64,000 nucleotides of DNA from Dermanyssus gallinae (lineage: Eukaryota; Arthropoda; Arachnida; Mesostigmata; Dermanyssidae): positions 625,501 through 689,500 of the forward strand of contig QVRM01001369.1 of NCBI GenBank assembly GCA_003439945.1, in the 5' to 3' direction. Shown piece after piece: positions 1 to 10,987 of this stretch (positions are counted from its first letter, which is position 1; the number at the start of each line of letters is the position of its first letter). The notes under the pieces are model-generated. The model had not been told where the DNA came from. It ran no database searches and worked only from the letters and a program-made list of their open reading frames with translations. A program made the translations under genes and the position numbers.

Positions 1-225
1 CCGATTAGCAATTGGTCTTACCCATCAAGCTTTGCAAAGTCGTATGCCACAGATACGGTCATGGGAGGAGTGTCTGCATAAGAAAAACGCTTATTCTATA
101 TTATGTCTATGTTCTTCCAAAGTAGACCATCTTGTTTTTGACCATACACCTTTATACTAAAAACTCTTGGTGGGACAGTCTCGGCTCATTGCGGCCAGCA
201 AAGCAAACAGGTCTGTAAACAACTC
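1..225 (+). mobile_element. LINE reverse transcriptase C-terminal fragment
   Basis: From base 2 the plus frame reads RLAIGLTHQALQSRM, then a Cys-containing stretch and VDHLVFDHTPLY, followed by a stop at about 169 and further similar-looking sequence. The arrangement (R-L-x-I/T-G-H/L-T, then a Cys/His cluster with a V-D/E-H step) is what I know from the end of ORF2 of jockey/I/R1-type non-LTR retrotransposons. It is truncated by the window edge and contains a stop, so it is a dead fragment. It lies antisense to the mannosidase gene. The clade assignment is uncertain. Confidence 0.4.
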
Positions 226-340
226 ATACACATAGCAAATTATTACTGACAACCTTACTTTGCTGGACGATCAAACGGAACATTTCCCTTGTTATAGGCA
301 CAATGCGCAACGTCAAAGGTAGATTCCTTTCCATCACAAC

Positions 341-362
341 ATATATATATATATATATATAT
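341..362. repeat. (TA)n microsatellite
   Basis: Eleven TA units, about 36 bp past the 5' splice site (minus strand) of the mannosidase exon at 399-602. Confidence 0.95.
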
Positions 363-398
363 TAATGCGGCGAACACTGCCGGTTGGCGACTACTTAC

Positions 399-602
399 GA
401 GAACCGGCTCGTCGTTACAGTACATGTCAAAGCAGAAGCCACTTGGTGGCCAGTAGACGTTGGGCAAGACGCCGAGGAACATCTCCCCGCTCTTCCCCTG
501 GGTGGGGTCCGTCTGCCAGATCATCTCCATCTGGCGCGTCTGCTGCCGCCACGCTTTGTCCTCGAAGTGAATTCGCCCGACGAACATCCCGTCGAAGCCC
601 AT
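399..602 (-). CDS. MAN2B1: Lysosomal alpha-mannosidase, exon with MGFDG and GVLPN motifs
   Basis: A 204-nt exon of 68 codons, phase 0 at both ends. The acceptor is ctttag at 603-608 and the donor is a consensus GTAAGT at 398-393. It begins MGFDGMFVGRIHFEDK and includes EMFLGVLPNVYWPPS and FDMYCNDEP. These match the stretch of family 38 lysosomal mannosidases that follows the catalytic Asp region (human MGFDGFFFGRLDYQDK, FTGVLPNGYNPP, WDVLCVDQP, from memory). The initial Met is internal to the protein and is not the start codon. Downstream of the donor the frame runs into (TA)n. The exon has no stop or frameshift, in contrast to the mobile-element relics around it, which argues that the gene is alive. 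Confidence 0.93.
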
Positions 603-679
603 CTAAAGTCGACGTCATAACAAATACACAAGAAACGATAATGCACACAACGTTAGCTACAACTTTTTATTAGAGCTAC

Positions 680-680
<1 letters not shown>

Positions 681-749
<69 letters not shown>
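681..749. repeat. (TA)n microsatellite
   Basis: About 34 uninterrupted TA units directly upstream of a tRNA-derived SINE. Confidence 0.97.
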
Positions 750-752
<3 letters not shown>

Positions 753-900
753 CCGAGCAAGATGGCTTAGTGATAAAAGCCTTTGCCTTGCATTCGGGAG
801 GATTGTGTTCAAGACCCAGACCGGCCACTCTTAAATTGGTTTGCATGGTTTCCAATTTAGACAAGGCAAATGCCGGAGAGAATTAAAAATTAGCCATGAC
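750..900 (+). mobile_element. tRNA-derived SINE
   Basis: An A-box-like TGGCTTAGTGATA at about 763 is followed about 50 bp later by a B-box-like TGTTCAAGACC, the spacing of an RNA polymerase III internal promoter. The part after the tRNA-like head, with the phrases attggtttgcatggtttcc and aaggcaaatgccgg, resembles the conserved body of widespread arthropod tRNA SINEs as I remember them. It is inserted next to (TA)n in the intron below the mannosidase exon at 12932-13125, sense to plus. Confidence 0.7.
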
Positions 901-2131
901 ATGAAAACAACGTGCACGGGCCTTACAGCTAATCTGAAAAAAAAGAAAAACAAATGTTAAGTATGCTTTAAAGATGAAGCGTACTTAGACAATGTTTATA
1001 TATGTTCAACAAACCTTGTATGTATTTATGAACCAAATTAGTGCGCTTGCAAGTGTCGAATACGTGAATCTGCTTTTAAAAAACCGAACGTCTAGGTATT
1101 TACGTCCTGCACACTACAGTGCGTAAAAACAAGTTATAAGGCGTCACGTCAGCATAATAATGGTCCATCTAGTAGATCGTATCCTTATCTTCTTGATACC
1201 CTCAGGGTAGTTTCCTTGCACCGCTTTTATATAAGATCATTGATCTCGACACAGAAGAACTACATGCAAGCCGAGGCGTCGGACGCCTGTCGTGAATCGC
1301 GACGTCCTACAACGGGCGCGGTAGGCAACGGGGACCGTCGGGACACCGGCGGAAAAAAGGGATCGGAAACACAAGGACCACAACATATATATATGTATGT
1401 GTTTGTAGAAAGATAAATATGTTTGTACTTGGTGGTGTCTGCCTAAATCTCGAGCATCTTGGATAGGCTGACAACTTGAGGTTTCTCTTCTGCCCTTTCC
1501 AAAAAATATCGCACTGCGTTGCAGTCCGCTGTTTAAGGCACCGCCCAGTGGTGTGGCATTAATGACATGTTACTCTCTCTTGCCAAGTGTTTCGTACTGA
1601 AACTATAAAGTACGGTATCTCTACTTATGATGCAGTCATCTCGCAAAATCTAGAAAACGAATGGACGGAGTGCAAAATCAATATTTCCGACGCCTGTGCT
1701 TGCGATGCGTTCTTAAAACAACTACTAAAATCCTGCCGTCTCCTTACTCGACGATTGAATATTGCGACACTAGCGCAGTGCATCAATTTAAACAGTGTGA
1801 TTTACTTGGTCACTTCTTCAATATTATACCAAGTCACTTGAGGAGTTAACGTTGAATTCGTTTATAGACTAAGTCTCACCGAACCTTGTCAAATTGATTG
1901 TCTGCATGGTAAATGGCTAAATAGGCTCATGATAAGTCAACTCGCTATTATAGAACATGTACAAATGCGGCATAATGTGATCCACATGCATGTGGCTCAC
2001 GTTCAAGAGTTTCGTATGACTGTCATCACCAAACTTCAAGCGAAGATACATACATAATACAAATGTACTCCCCAGTAAGAAATAAAAAAAATAATTTATG
2101 CATACACACACATATATATTTATATATATAT
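900..2131. other. Intronic DNA, no recognised element
   Basis: AT-rich DNA with only short ORFs. I find no protein motif, SINE box pair or repeat except a short (TA) run near 1385. A small plus ORF at 1587-1841 (84 codons) has no recognisable motif. The stretch lies in the mannosidase intron. Confidence 0.5.
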
Positions 2132-2370
2132 AGCGCGGTTTGCTACAGAAGGTCGGGAAGCGGCTGATTCTAGCCTGCGGAGACAGGAGGGAGGGCGATT
2201 TCCTCAGACAGCGCCTGTCGGTGGATGTGCAACGGGGCAATGCGGCCTCGGTCCGGGGAACCCTTCAAAGTTGGCTGGCTCATACCCTGGACCCCGTAAC
2301 GGTGCACACGTTTGCAGGGACCCAAATGTCATGTCCCCATCGTTAATGATTAATTATAATAAATAAATGA
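2132..2370 (+). mobile_element. LINE family A, 3' end copy 1
   Basis: The plus frame contains DFLRQRLSVDVQRGNAASV about 65 codons upstream of... in fact about 35 codons before the stop at 2344-2346. This is the C-terminal signature shared by all family A copies in this window (see 16400, 26188, 28164, 42420). After the stop comes an AT-rich tail with aataaataaatg. The copy begins abruptly after a (TA) run at about 2131, so it is strongly 5' truncated, as expected for failed target-primed reverse transcription. Confidence 0.75.
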
Positions 2371-2453
2371 TGTCCTACGTAAACTTTTAATTTCGCCTTA
2401 TATTACTTCTACGTACATACTGACAGATAGGGACGTTCGAGACATCGACTCGA

Positions 2454-2456
<3 letters not shown>

Positions 2457-2487
<31 letters not shown>
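2457..2487. repeat. (TA)n microsatellite
   Basis: About 15 TA units in intron. The following 490 bp (to 2980) hold nothing I recognise. Confidence 0.95.
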
Positions 2488-2491
<4 letters not shown>

Positions 2492-3691
2492 CATACAGGC
2501 GGCATTAACGAGTCATAACAACAACACAAGATGGAAACCACAACAACAAAAGATTATGAGTGAAATATACGTGTAAACTGAATCGTGATTACAGCAGGTA
2601 TCTAGTTGTCCAAGTACGGACTCTGATCAGCATCAGAGCCAACGCATGAGCGCATTTTTAATCACGTTAGAAACGTCCGCAGAATAGGAATCTAATGATG
2701 ATTAACGTGTAGCACGCATGAACGGATGTTTATGTTGTTATACCACCTAGGGTAGTTATCTAGTTCTTATGATTTCCAGCCGTGGCGACTCATGGTGAAT
2801 CAATCCGCTTTTCCTAGCAGCAAGGCCTACAACAAAACAGAGCAGTGATCTGTAAACTAACCTGGCACGGCTGCCATCAGTATCTCTGTCTTAAGACAAA
2901 ATGATTCTAAATCAACGGATGTATATTTAAACACTGTAATAAACCTTTGTCGAGGGTGGCGGCCGCGTACTATCTTCTAGAAAATACGTCACAAGACTAC
3001 TTTTCTTGCCATATAGGCAGCGTTACTTTGTGCAGCGGTTATTCTCACCTCGGAGACAAATTCTGCGAATGTTCTTACCAATACAGGTTTCAGCATGCTT
3101 AGGAGCGCCTCATGTAGTCGGGGCTTGGCATGTAGTCGGAACAGTCGCTCTCGCTCAGGGTAAAAAAAGGTGCAGCATTCGTAGCAGTGCCTTACATCGT
3201 CAGCTCTTCCTGAATTGCACATACGGCATCTGGGGGTGTCAGTTTTACCAAGACGTTAGTAAGGACGAAGGTACTACTGACGGCAAGTAGTAAGACGAAG
3301 GTATTACTATCGGCAGCCATCGTAGCCCGTTAGGAGCTGTCAGGGAGTACTAAATTTGTCCAGTATTAAGGATGACCTGGCTGGGTTGCCACCCATTGCT
3401 CCATTTGCTTCCGGTGTCTGTTCCGTTAATTAGAATTCCTTCCGTCCTTCGACCTTATTTAAGGGGTTTCCGGATGCTAGTTCGTTAACTCTTAGGTCCC
3501 ATAGAATTTGTCTAGAGAGAACTTGTATGACTGCTGTAGACTCGTGCGATTTGCAATTGGATCCTTGGATCTTGTTTAGGAGGCGGCGTGTTTTAGCTCT
3601 GGTAGTGGTGAGCTCCCATAAGGGTGCGGCATACAGCATGAAGCTGTCTATTAGTGAAGATAAGCGACAGAGCGGAGAGTCGCTCGCTCCT

Positions 3692-3937
3692 CTAGGTCCG
3701 CAAGGAATTTCTTGTAGCTCTGCTGAGGCTTTGGCTGCTTAGCGCACATAAGGTCACTCCCAGGTATTTCAGCATGGGCATGTGTGTGACTCGGTGACCC
3801 TCCAGGTGTGAATTTAGATTGTGTCGAGGACGCTTCAGGTTGTTTGAAAGCGTGTGAAGGTACTGTCGGATATCCGCTAGGGCTCCGTTGATTGTTCCTT
3901 CGAGCAGATCCTCGTCACGGGCGGCGATCAGTGCCAC
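3692..3937 (-). pseudogene. LINE ORF2 segment: RT palm end and thumb
   Basis: An open stretch inside the R1-type element. It reads IAARDEDLLEGTINGALADI, then MLKYLGVT, the usual segment just after the F/YADD box of R1-type reverse transcriptases (the K-Y-L-G-V step marks the thumb). The preceding frame at 3928-4194 carries DGVLRLQHP, which normally leads into the FADD box, but the box itself is not readable. There is a frame change between the two pieces. Confidence 0.75.
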
Positions 3938-4689
3938 ATAGAGTCAGTGTTGCGTACGCGACAGATCAAACTCTCCGCGGGATGTTGGAGTCTAAGTACT
4001 CCATCCCGTAGGTTGTACTCCACAGGGTTGGTCCCAGTACGGACCCTTCGGAGACCCCGGCTGTCATTGCATTGTCCACGCTTTCGTATATAGATGCTCG
4101 GCCTTTTGTTTATGGCATCCCACGAAAACGTAATAAACGCGTTTTTGACATATATGAAAATGATCAGGCAATGCAACTGATTTGCTCTCGGCAAACTTAA
4201 CTACGTTTAGAACTTCGCTGAGAGCCAAATATGAGCGGCATCTGGCTCGAAAACAGTGCCGGTTTTCCGACAGCGTCTTTTTGTATTCTAGTTCTGGTAC
4301 TAGCCACTCATTAATATTCTGCCTAGCTGTCTTGGATAGGCAGGAGAGCATACATAAAGGGCGGTACGCCGAGGGGTCTGGCGATCTTATGATGTGGACG
4401 AGAGTTGGATTTTCGGCAGGCTTCCTCTAGTAGTGCAGACATTTTCGCTGCCAAGCATTACGTTAAGTCAGTTAATCCCTCTGGTTCGAACCCCAGACCT
4501 AACGTTGATCTGTGTCTGCCATTGTCGGAGGTGTATTCTGGGGTGTTCGTGAGTTGCAGATTTGCCCGTTTTGCCCATTCTAGAAGAATCTCGCCCTTTC
4601 TTAATGAGGAGCTGCTTCCCTAATAACTGTGGGCCGCATTAAAGTCCCCTCCCACAATCACCTTTCGGTGAGGTCGGAGGTAGTAATAA

Positions 4690-4800
4690 TTTGTAGCGGC
4701 GGTGGCTTAGGCGGCTAAGCACCGTTCGAAACGCAAGCTCGAGCCCTGGCCTTGCTGGTTGTACTTGTTGGACGTGGTTGTCATTGCCCTGCTGCTACAT
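4690..4800 (+). mobile_element. Possible tRNA-SINE head inside the LINE
   Basis: An A-box-like sequence GTGGCTTAGGCGGCTAAG, followed by a weaker B-box-like GCTCGAGCCCTGG, interrupts the endonuclease part of the R1-type LINE (the reading of the endonuclease resumes below 4685). The body after the head is not clearly like the SINE at 750. It may be a nested SINE or chance. Confidence 0.35.
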
Positions 4801-5249
4801 ACCTCTAATGAAGAAAGTCTATATAAATCCAGTAATGAGAACGCAATGACGATAGATGCATTTAGATGACATTGTGCTACAGACAATTTAGCCAATTACG
4901 AGCGTCTAAAATGTAGTTGTCAGAGCGTTAAAAAAGCAAGAACGAGTGCGTCCCTTCCCCCACTGAGGTGGTGGGTTCGTCTTGTGAGCAATGCCTTGAT
5001 CGAAGAAAATCTATTACCAGCGTAGGGGCCAGATTGCGAAAGCTGTTTTATAGAAGTCTAGAATAGTAGGACTTCTATGTTATTTTTGGTTGAGCATTGG
5101 GATGCCAGATCGTATGCTCTACGAGCTCTGCGGAGGTTTAATTGCAGTATTTTAATGTTACTGTCCATTTTGTTTATGGTTCTTGTTTTGGAGGTTTGTG
5201 ATATTTTATCTGTATGCTGGGCATTGTGCCGTAATGGCATAGTGCCCAC

Positions 5250-5588
5250 TTATGTTGCACGCATAGCACTTTGCATTGGCCGTGCATTTGCCTCGATTGA
5301 CTCATCTAGGTCTCGGATTATGACAGCCTTGGTCTGTGAGACCACTTGGATTGTTGCTTCCAGAAGTGCTTTCTCCTTTATTTGTTGAAGGAACTTTCCA
5401 GTGACATCGGGAGTATTAATTCGCACGATTAAGCGGATTTCACCTGTATCTGTTTCTAAAGCTATTTTGACGTCTACTCCAGCTGTAGGTGAGTCAGTGT
5501 TGTTCGTAAGAGCACGTAGAGCTTCGGCATAGGACGCACTGTCTGGTTTCCCCAACTCTACAATGTACATATTTTTGTTGTTATACAA
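5250..5588 (-). pseudogene. LINE ORF1 (gag-like) C-terminal part
   Basis: A 112-codon open frame ahead of the ORF2 start. It includes VDVKIALETDTGEIRLIVRI and VVSQTKAVIIRDLDESIEA. R1/I-type ORF1 proteins are nucleic-acid-binding and usually continue into CCHC knuckles; those are missing here because the frame ends at 5250, just before the ORF2 start near 5170. This is an inference from position and style rather than a strong motif match. Confidence 0.6.
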
Positions 5589-5756
5589 CTAGCACATTTT
5601 TGTTGACTTCGCACGTAATGCTATTTTATTCTATAAACTAATCAACGTGCATATATATACGGAAGTGAAATACCGCATAGTATTTGTTTATAAAATAAAA
5701 GCATATTTCATACAAATTCAATAAAAATGTTTTTGTACACATGGTAGAGTTCGATG

Positions 5757-5783
5757 ATATATATATATATATATATATATATG
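5757..5783. repeat. (TA)n microsatellite
   Basis: About 13 TA units in very AT-rich DNA just beyond the 5' end of the R1-type LINE. Confidence 0.95.
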
Positions 5784-6001
5784 TTTATTATTACTCGATA
5801 ATATGAACAGTACCTTTGTCATTATTTTTTTAAAATATATATACTATAACAAATACAAATAGTTTTCTTTCATTTTGTGGTTACAGTGAAATTAAAAAAT
5901 ATATATATATATATATGTTCAATATCGTAAATCGAATCCAACAATGTACAACTAAGATATTTTTGTTGACTTCGTATGCAGTGATATTTTACTTTATAAC
6001 G

Positions 6002-6004
<3 letters not shown>

Positions 6005-6057
<53 letters not shown>
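6005..6057. repeat. (TA)n microsatellite
   Basis: About 26 TA units. Confidence 0.97.
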
Positions 6058-6061
<4 letters not shown>

Positions 6062-7780
6062 CGTAAATTCGCGTACCCCAATGGTGTGTTAAATTAAATT
6101 GAACAAATAATTGATATATGCTAGAATGTTAATATGTATAAATAGATATACATACATAGCTTTAGATCTTCACTGAAACAATGCGACAAACTTACGGGCA
6201 TATTCAGCCCTAGAAAGCAATATTTTTCTTTATTTATATGAAGCCTTCTAAAGAATGTACTCGTACACAGCAGGAGGCCACACTCTAAGCCGAAGGCTGA
6301 ACGCTCTTTTTAGGTAGCGGCGAGCAGATCCATTCTTCGCCACGGCCATAACGAAGAATTTTACTCGGACTGGACATAAAAATGCTGGCATACCCACACC
6401 ACAAATGGTGGCGAAGAGCTACTGACTAACTAGCTCGCGTATATCCTTTCTCTGCGGTTTTTCTTGCTGTCTCTGCTGGCGAAACGAAGTCGCAGCCACC
6501 GCCACCGTTTCAGCTGAGGACATGAAGCGGTCGCATCGCTCTCTAGCAGAGTTCATGTTCCACCCGCGGACTATTTTCGATTTCCAACGAAAAAGTGTGC
6601 TCCTGCTGCCGCCGTACGTGATACGCCCCGTCGGACTCACCGCTACTTCTGCAACGCCAGCAGAGTTTCACTTTCCGCGGGCATCAACCTTAAGCCAGAG
6701 TGGAGTTACGCGACCCTCAGGACTCCCCCCCGGGACGGCTTGTATTCCCTCCCTCTTCCTATCTCTCTCTCTCTCTCGATCTCTGACATTGCCCATCCAC
6801 ACTTACTCATAACGTATAGCCAGATAGAATGAAAAAGAGACTACCCGGACGTAACATCCGCGGAAGCCTGCACCTCTACGACGTCTCACGGTTCCCGCCG
6901 TGAACGGGGTGACCAACTGCGGCGAGCCAAGTCTGCACAAGTTCCGCGAAGACGAGAAAGCCGCATGAAAATTCGACAGAATAAAGGGATGGCAATGTAT
7001 GTGGTACTTGTACTAGGTGCCCCCAGCATCAATTTCCCCTGCATGGCTGAATGGAACATAAATAACTCGCGAGTTGAAACGCCACCCCCCTGGTGTTTGG
7101 GTACGCCCACTCCTGCTGGGCAGTAGCATGGTCCAAGTTGACGCAGGGCTTCCCGGCTAACAGGGCCCGAGGCGGAGACCCAACGGGTGTCTACTCATTT
7201 CTATTATCAGCCCTCCTTGCCCCGTTTCTTCGTAAAAGCGATCCGTCTTCTCCGGCTCATACTGGACGAAAAACAACGCCGTTTCACACAACGTGCAGTC
7301 GTGTATTGGGGAAGGACGGCGGAACCCGTGGACTACTAATTTAACGCTTAGTCTTCACTAGGCTCTCGCATGAAAAGACTTATTCTGCGCACCAAATGCA
7401 TCGACGGCACCCTGAATTGCATAGGCTTTCATACTTTCGTTTTTTTGTAGCTTAAAAGCAACATGCTTAAAAATTTGTTTAACTCTAGCCTAGTCCCGTA
7501 TAGTATAGACGTAATGATATTGTTGCAGGCTGTCGACGTGCATGTACAGTTTCATGCTGGCACAAACGACTACAGCTAAGGATTTTTTAAATTAGACACG
7601 ATCGCTTTCCTTATATAAGCAATAACAATTGTGATCAAAACAATAGCAGCATGCAACAAAGATGTGCACATCTATATGTGATATATAGTATTCGCGAAAT
7701 AATCTGAGATAAGTAAACTAACATAAAAAACTAGATATTTAAAAAAATATATTATTTAGAGCTTAATACGTGTGTAATGC
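6058..7780. other. Intronic DNA without recognised features
   Basis: A GC-richer patch at 6280-7340 carries several short ORFs on both strands (for example 6522-6812 plus, 6886-7110 minus, 7093-7344 plus), but none shows a motif, and they overlap one another out of frame. A (CT)n-like run lies near 6760. The rest is AT-rich. Confidence 0.45.
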
Positions 7781-7789
7781 TATTCATAC

Positions 7790-8220
7790 TGAAATATATG
7801 TCATACATATTATTGAGGTGGTGACTTCTATAATTTTTACAAGCTGAAATTAAACGTCCAGGACACTTCGTTCTCGAAAAGCTCAATTGTGTCGCTGGCT
7901 GTGTAGCATGTCGCACCATCTTGTTGGAACCAGAGTTCACTCGCATCAAATCTGCCCAAATTCGAGTAAATAAAATTAGGGATCATGCTGCAATAACGCT
8001 CGACATTCCTCGTGGAGTTAAAAAAATGTTGTGCAATGATTCATTTGGACCAGAGGCCGCACCAGACTATCAAATATGGAAGTGTGGTCATGTGCCCGTG
8101 ATATAAGGCACATGGAACGGCTCCTCGTAAATCACGTGAGGGTTGCTCATATGCGGCAGTTTTGTTTATTAACATTGCCTGTCAGATGGAAATGGTGTTC
8201 CATAAAAGAGATAATTTTAT
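7790..8220 (-). mobile_element. Tc1/mariner-superfamily transposase relic (EAHFHLxGxVNKQN type)
   Basis: On the minus strand I read FMEHHFHLTGNVNKQNCRI near 8205-8150 (consensus E-A-H-F-H-L-x-G-x-V-N-K-Q-N), then NPHVIYEEPFHV near 8135, then LWFQQDGATCYTASDTIELF near 7930-7870, with the second catalytic Asp in QQDGAT. A badly eroded third segment follows near 7820 (expected PRSCDLTPLDYF). Stops and frame changes lie between the pieces. The N-terminal DNA-binding half should lie in 8220-8720 but I cannot read it. Terminal inverted repeats were not found. Confidence 0.75.
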
Positions 8221-9085
8221 TCACAGAATGGGCATTTTGTAATGCTCAATTGGCAAAGTTAAGCCGCCCCTGATGGTTCATTGGCTTGAACTCTTGCGTC
8301 AGTTGATTCCTACTTGGATACATCGCCAGATCCGACCCACACTATACCACCTTGAGGTGCAGAAAGGACCCAGTTGTTGTGCACGCCCCCGCACCGCGTA
8401 TCGTTTCACGTTGTCGGTCACAGCAGAGATAGTTTTACCCGAACGAGCGCTCCGTAGTCTTTAACGGGTTGGCGCATGACGTGCTGAATTTGTCTTGGAA
8501 AGCTTTTGCACGAGCTAAAGAAAGATGTTCTGACAAGTCTGGTTATGTCCACCGTAAATTGCATGAAAAGCTCACTAGAATGCCTCTGCCGAGTTTCCCT
8601 TTTCATGATACATGTTTATAATCTCTACGCGTATTTTGAGAAACGCCCAATCTTGTTGTTTCATCTTGGATTTGGCAGCTCTAGCCTGCTCTGTTTAAAA
8701 ATAGCAAATCGAAAAGGGCAGAACTAAGAACGGATATTCTTAAAAGCTGCCAGCAAATATATATATATATATATATATATTTACAGCCTACACAGCTTAG
8801 GCGCACACACAACTCTCAGCCAATAAAACTGTTGTCAGCTGTCGCCGTTAGACAGAGAATGACAACGCATGCTAATTTAACAGCCAGCTTGAAACGTGAC
8901 GCGGCTAGTAGGGTAGTCTTGTAGCTCTATCGAAGTTAAAACTCTGCGTGAGGGGCAACGAGCAACTACACTTTGCCAAGCAACCTACTTTACAAAAACC
9001 GTGCGAACGCTACTTAACCGTAGCGTAGTTAGTCGTAGAGTCCGCCGAAAAGCAGAACGCCAGCCGGCCAACAAGACCAGCCGAA
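8221..9085. other. Intronic DNA, with a (TA)n run at 8757-8780
   Basis: This may hold the unreadable N-terminal half of the transposase relic (to about 8720). Otherwise nothing is recognised. Confidence 0.4.
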
Positions 9086-9089
9086 TGTG

Positions 9090-9290
9090 TCGAGCTCGGT
9101 GGCGTGGTGCATTCGCCTGCGCCTCGCGACCAGAGGTGACACATAGGTGCGCGGGTTCGAGCCCCACCGTCGCACATTTGTAGTTATAGGGGTACGTCTA
9201 TGAAGCCATGCGAAAAGCAGTCCCATGGGCGTTAAATCTTGGCTGAGAGTCAGCCCAGAAAGTACATTTTTTTAAGGTCAGCCGAATGAA
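9090..9290 (+). mobile_element. tRNA-derived SINE (second type)
   Basis: A tRNA-like head with A-box-like GTGGCGTGGTGCATTCG near 9102 and a perfect B-box core GGGTTCGAGCCCC near 9149. The body then reads gggcgttaaatcttggctgag. It does not fold as a normal tRNA because the acceptor ends do not pair, so it is a SINE rather than a tRNA gene. Its body differs from the SINE at 750, so at least two SINE types are present. Confidence 0.6.
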
Positions 9291-9530
9291 TAGAGGCAGA
9301 TGGCTAACGAGGCCAATTTATGGTCGTTAAAATCGACGACAGGCGACATCAAACGAGGAAAATTCAGAATCTCTTACCCTCACATTCCGACTCGTCTGGT
9401 GCACAGCACCGCCTACAGAGAAATGAGTGCGCGATGATTCAGAGCACGGATGTAGAAATATCAGGCTGAGAAATTGAGAGATCCAGCGAAATGACTCTAT
9501 CACCTATGTGAGGTTGCCAATGAAAATTTG

Positions 9531-9561
<31 letters not shown>
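9531..9561. repeat. (ATT)n microsatellite
   Basis: About ten ATT units, that is (AAT)n on the minus strand. An open minus frame runs into it from 9717, but I cannot tie it to a LINE. Confidence 0.95.
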
Positions 9562-9563
<2 letters not shown>

Positions 9564-9965
9564 CACAAAAACTACACATGACTGCCTCCAGACAGAATCG
9601 GCGACCAGTCAAATCTGTGTGTCCTGTGACACCAGGCTGGTGTAGAGATACGGTGACGCACCTGATTGTGTCTATTACAAGTGTTGATTTAAGAGAAGAT
9701 GTACGGCTCCGCGGCAAAACTCGAATGGCCTCTTGTTGCCGAGAACGAGTAAATGCGGCACACTTGCGCCACCTTCGTTGTAGAGGTCATGCGTTACAAC
9801 GCCTTAGCGTACGGGCTAGACTGCGCCTAAGAACCAACAATCTCTGTACACGAGACTCAGTTCCCCAGTGGCGCGTGTAGCTGCACTTTCCCTGTCCTCA
9901 TTAGAAAGCTTTAGGAAAATATATATATGAGAATTATTTATTCAAGTAAGGGTTGATGCATTGAA

Positions 9966-9968
<3 letters not shown>

Positions 9969-9999
<31 letters not shown>
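9969..9999. repeat. (TA)n microsatellite
   Basis: About 15 TA units. The 890 bp that follow are featureless apart from a small (GGC)n-like patch near 10636-10660. Confidence 0.95.
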
Positions 10000-10000
<1 letters not shown>

Positions 10001-10903
10001 GCAGAGTGTGTGTGGCAACGAGATCTAGGGACATGATCGATCCCTGTTGTTGATCGAATTTTCCTTGAGTGATACTCATTAAGAATAGATAGTATACCAT
10101 ACAGCCCAAAACAACGACTATGCTGCCAGGACAACTAGAGAAACCCAAGATATCCCAATATGTCCGCTTATGCTGCCGCTCTAAGTGCCCCTGATATAAA
10201 ACTATTACATGTGTATTTCGGTACAAGTTAGTATTAAAGCAAATAATGAATGCACCTATCTCATGCATCTGTTACGATGAAAACCGTCATTATCCTTGTC
10301 ATAAGCCAGTAGCAAAGAACAACCAAGACGTACGTTGACATCGGTTTTATGTGTATATGGCGTTCATTAAACTCATTTACTATGCTGTGGAATGATCAGG
10401 CTCCGTTCGCATTTATAGCTGATAATAGTCACGGACACAGTCACTACGACAGTTGTTGGTGCGACGAATTTGCGCCACAATGCTAGACAGCATGCATCGC
10501 TCGTCCTCTTGCATTGCTCAAAGAGTAACGTTTGTGTAGGTCAAGACTAAGATATTTATCTAGAAGAGCCTTGTTGCCTAACCAACAGGACTAGGAGCGC
10601 TGGCTAGCTCCACTCGCAGAACATGACAGGGGGACGCGGCGGCGGCGGCAGCGTCGGTGGCGGCGTCGTGAGAAGGCTAGCTTGTAGAAACACTCAGTGT
10701 AGTAGTCTGTCTCGTCCCTGATCGAATTGTGCACCCCCCGAACGTACTCGAAGCTTACAAGAGATGCCTACAGCTTCATCGGCCCTTTTCGCTCTTCGCC
10801 CGGCAGAACAAAAAACAACGCGAGCAAGACTCGGGGCTGCTCTCTTCTTGCTAGCCAGCAAATATAATTGGTTGCCTCTTGCCCCTGTTGGCATGTCGGT
10901 CAA

Positions 10904-10987
10904 AGCGAGAGAGAGAGAGAGAGATGGATCCAGAGAGAGAGAGAGAGAGAGAGAGATGGATCCAGAGAGAGAAAGAGAGAGAGAGTG
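10904..10987. repeat. (GA)n with regular GGATCC-containing interruptions
   Basis: Three (GA) blocks separated by two copies of gatggatccaga, a compound repeat that has itself been duplicated. The long Ser/Leu or Arg/Glu ORFs through here are artefacts of the dinucleotide repeat. Confidence 0.9.

Larger units (their letters stand above)
2985..5590 (-). mobile_element. R1-type LINE, near full length but decayed
   Basis: Read on the minus strand from 5588, this contains in order an ORF1 with the phrase KAVIIRDLDESIEA, the start of ORF2 (IKILQLNLRRARRAYDLA), an endonuclease motif VIVGGDFNAAH near 4660-4630, the linker to the reverse transcriptase (CRSYLALSEVLN), RT segments, the thumb (SHLEGHRVTHMPMLKYLGVT near 3780), LLYAAPLWEL near 3635, and a C-terminal C-x2-C-x9-H-x4-C finger near 3190. 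The order is that of R1/LOA-type non-LTR retrotransposons. Many frameshifts and stops break ORF2, and the RT catalytic YADD/FADD segment near 3950 is lost. It lies in the mannosidase intron in the sense orientation. Confidence 0.85.

Noticed and set aside
4470..4500. Perfect B-box GGTTCGAACCCC suggesting a tRNA or SINE
   Set aside because: It lies in the endonuclease part of the R1-type LINE with a readable frame through it, and there is no A box upstream.
6540..6580. Minus frame GWNMNSA, resembling the mannosidase GGWxMNDEA box
   Set aside because: The rest of the frame does not match, and the true box was found at about 13085-13110.
9090..9175. Functional tRNA gene
   Set aside because: The boxes are good but the acceptor ends do not pair and a SINE-like body follows.
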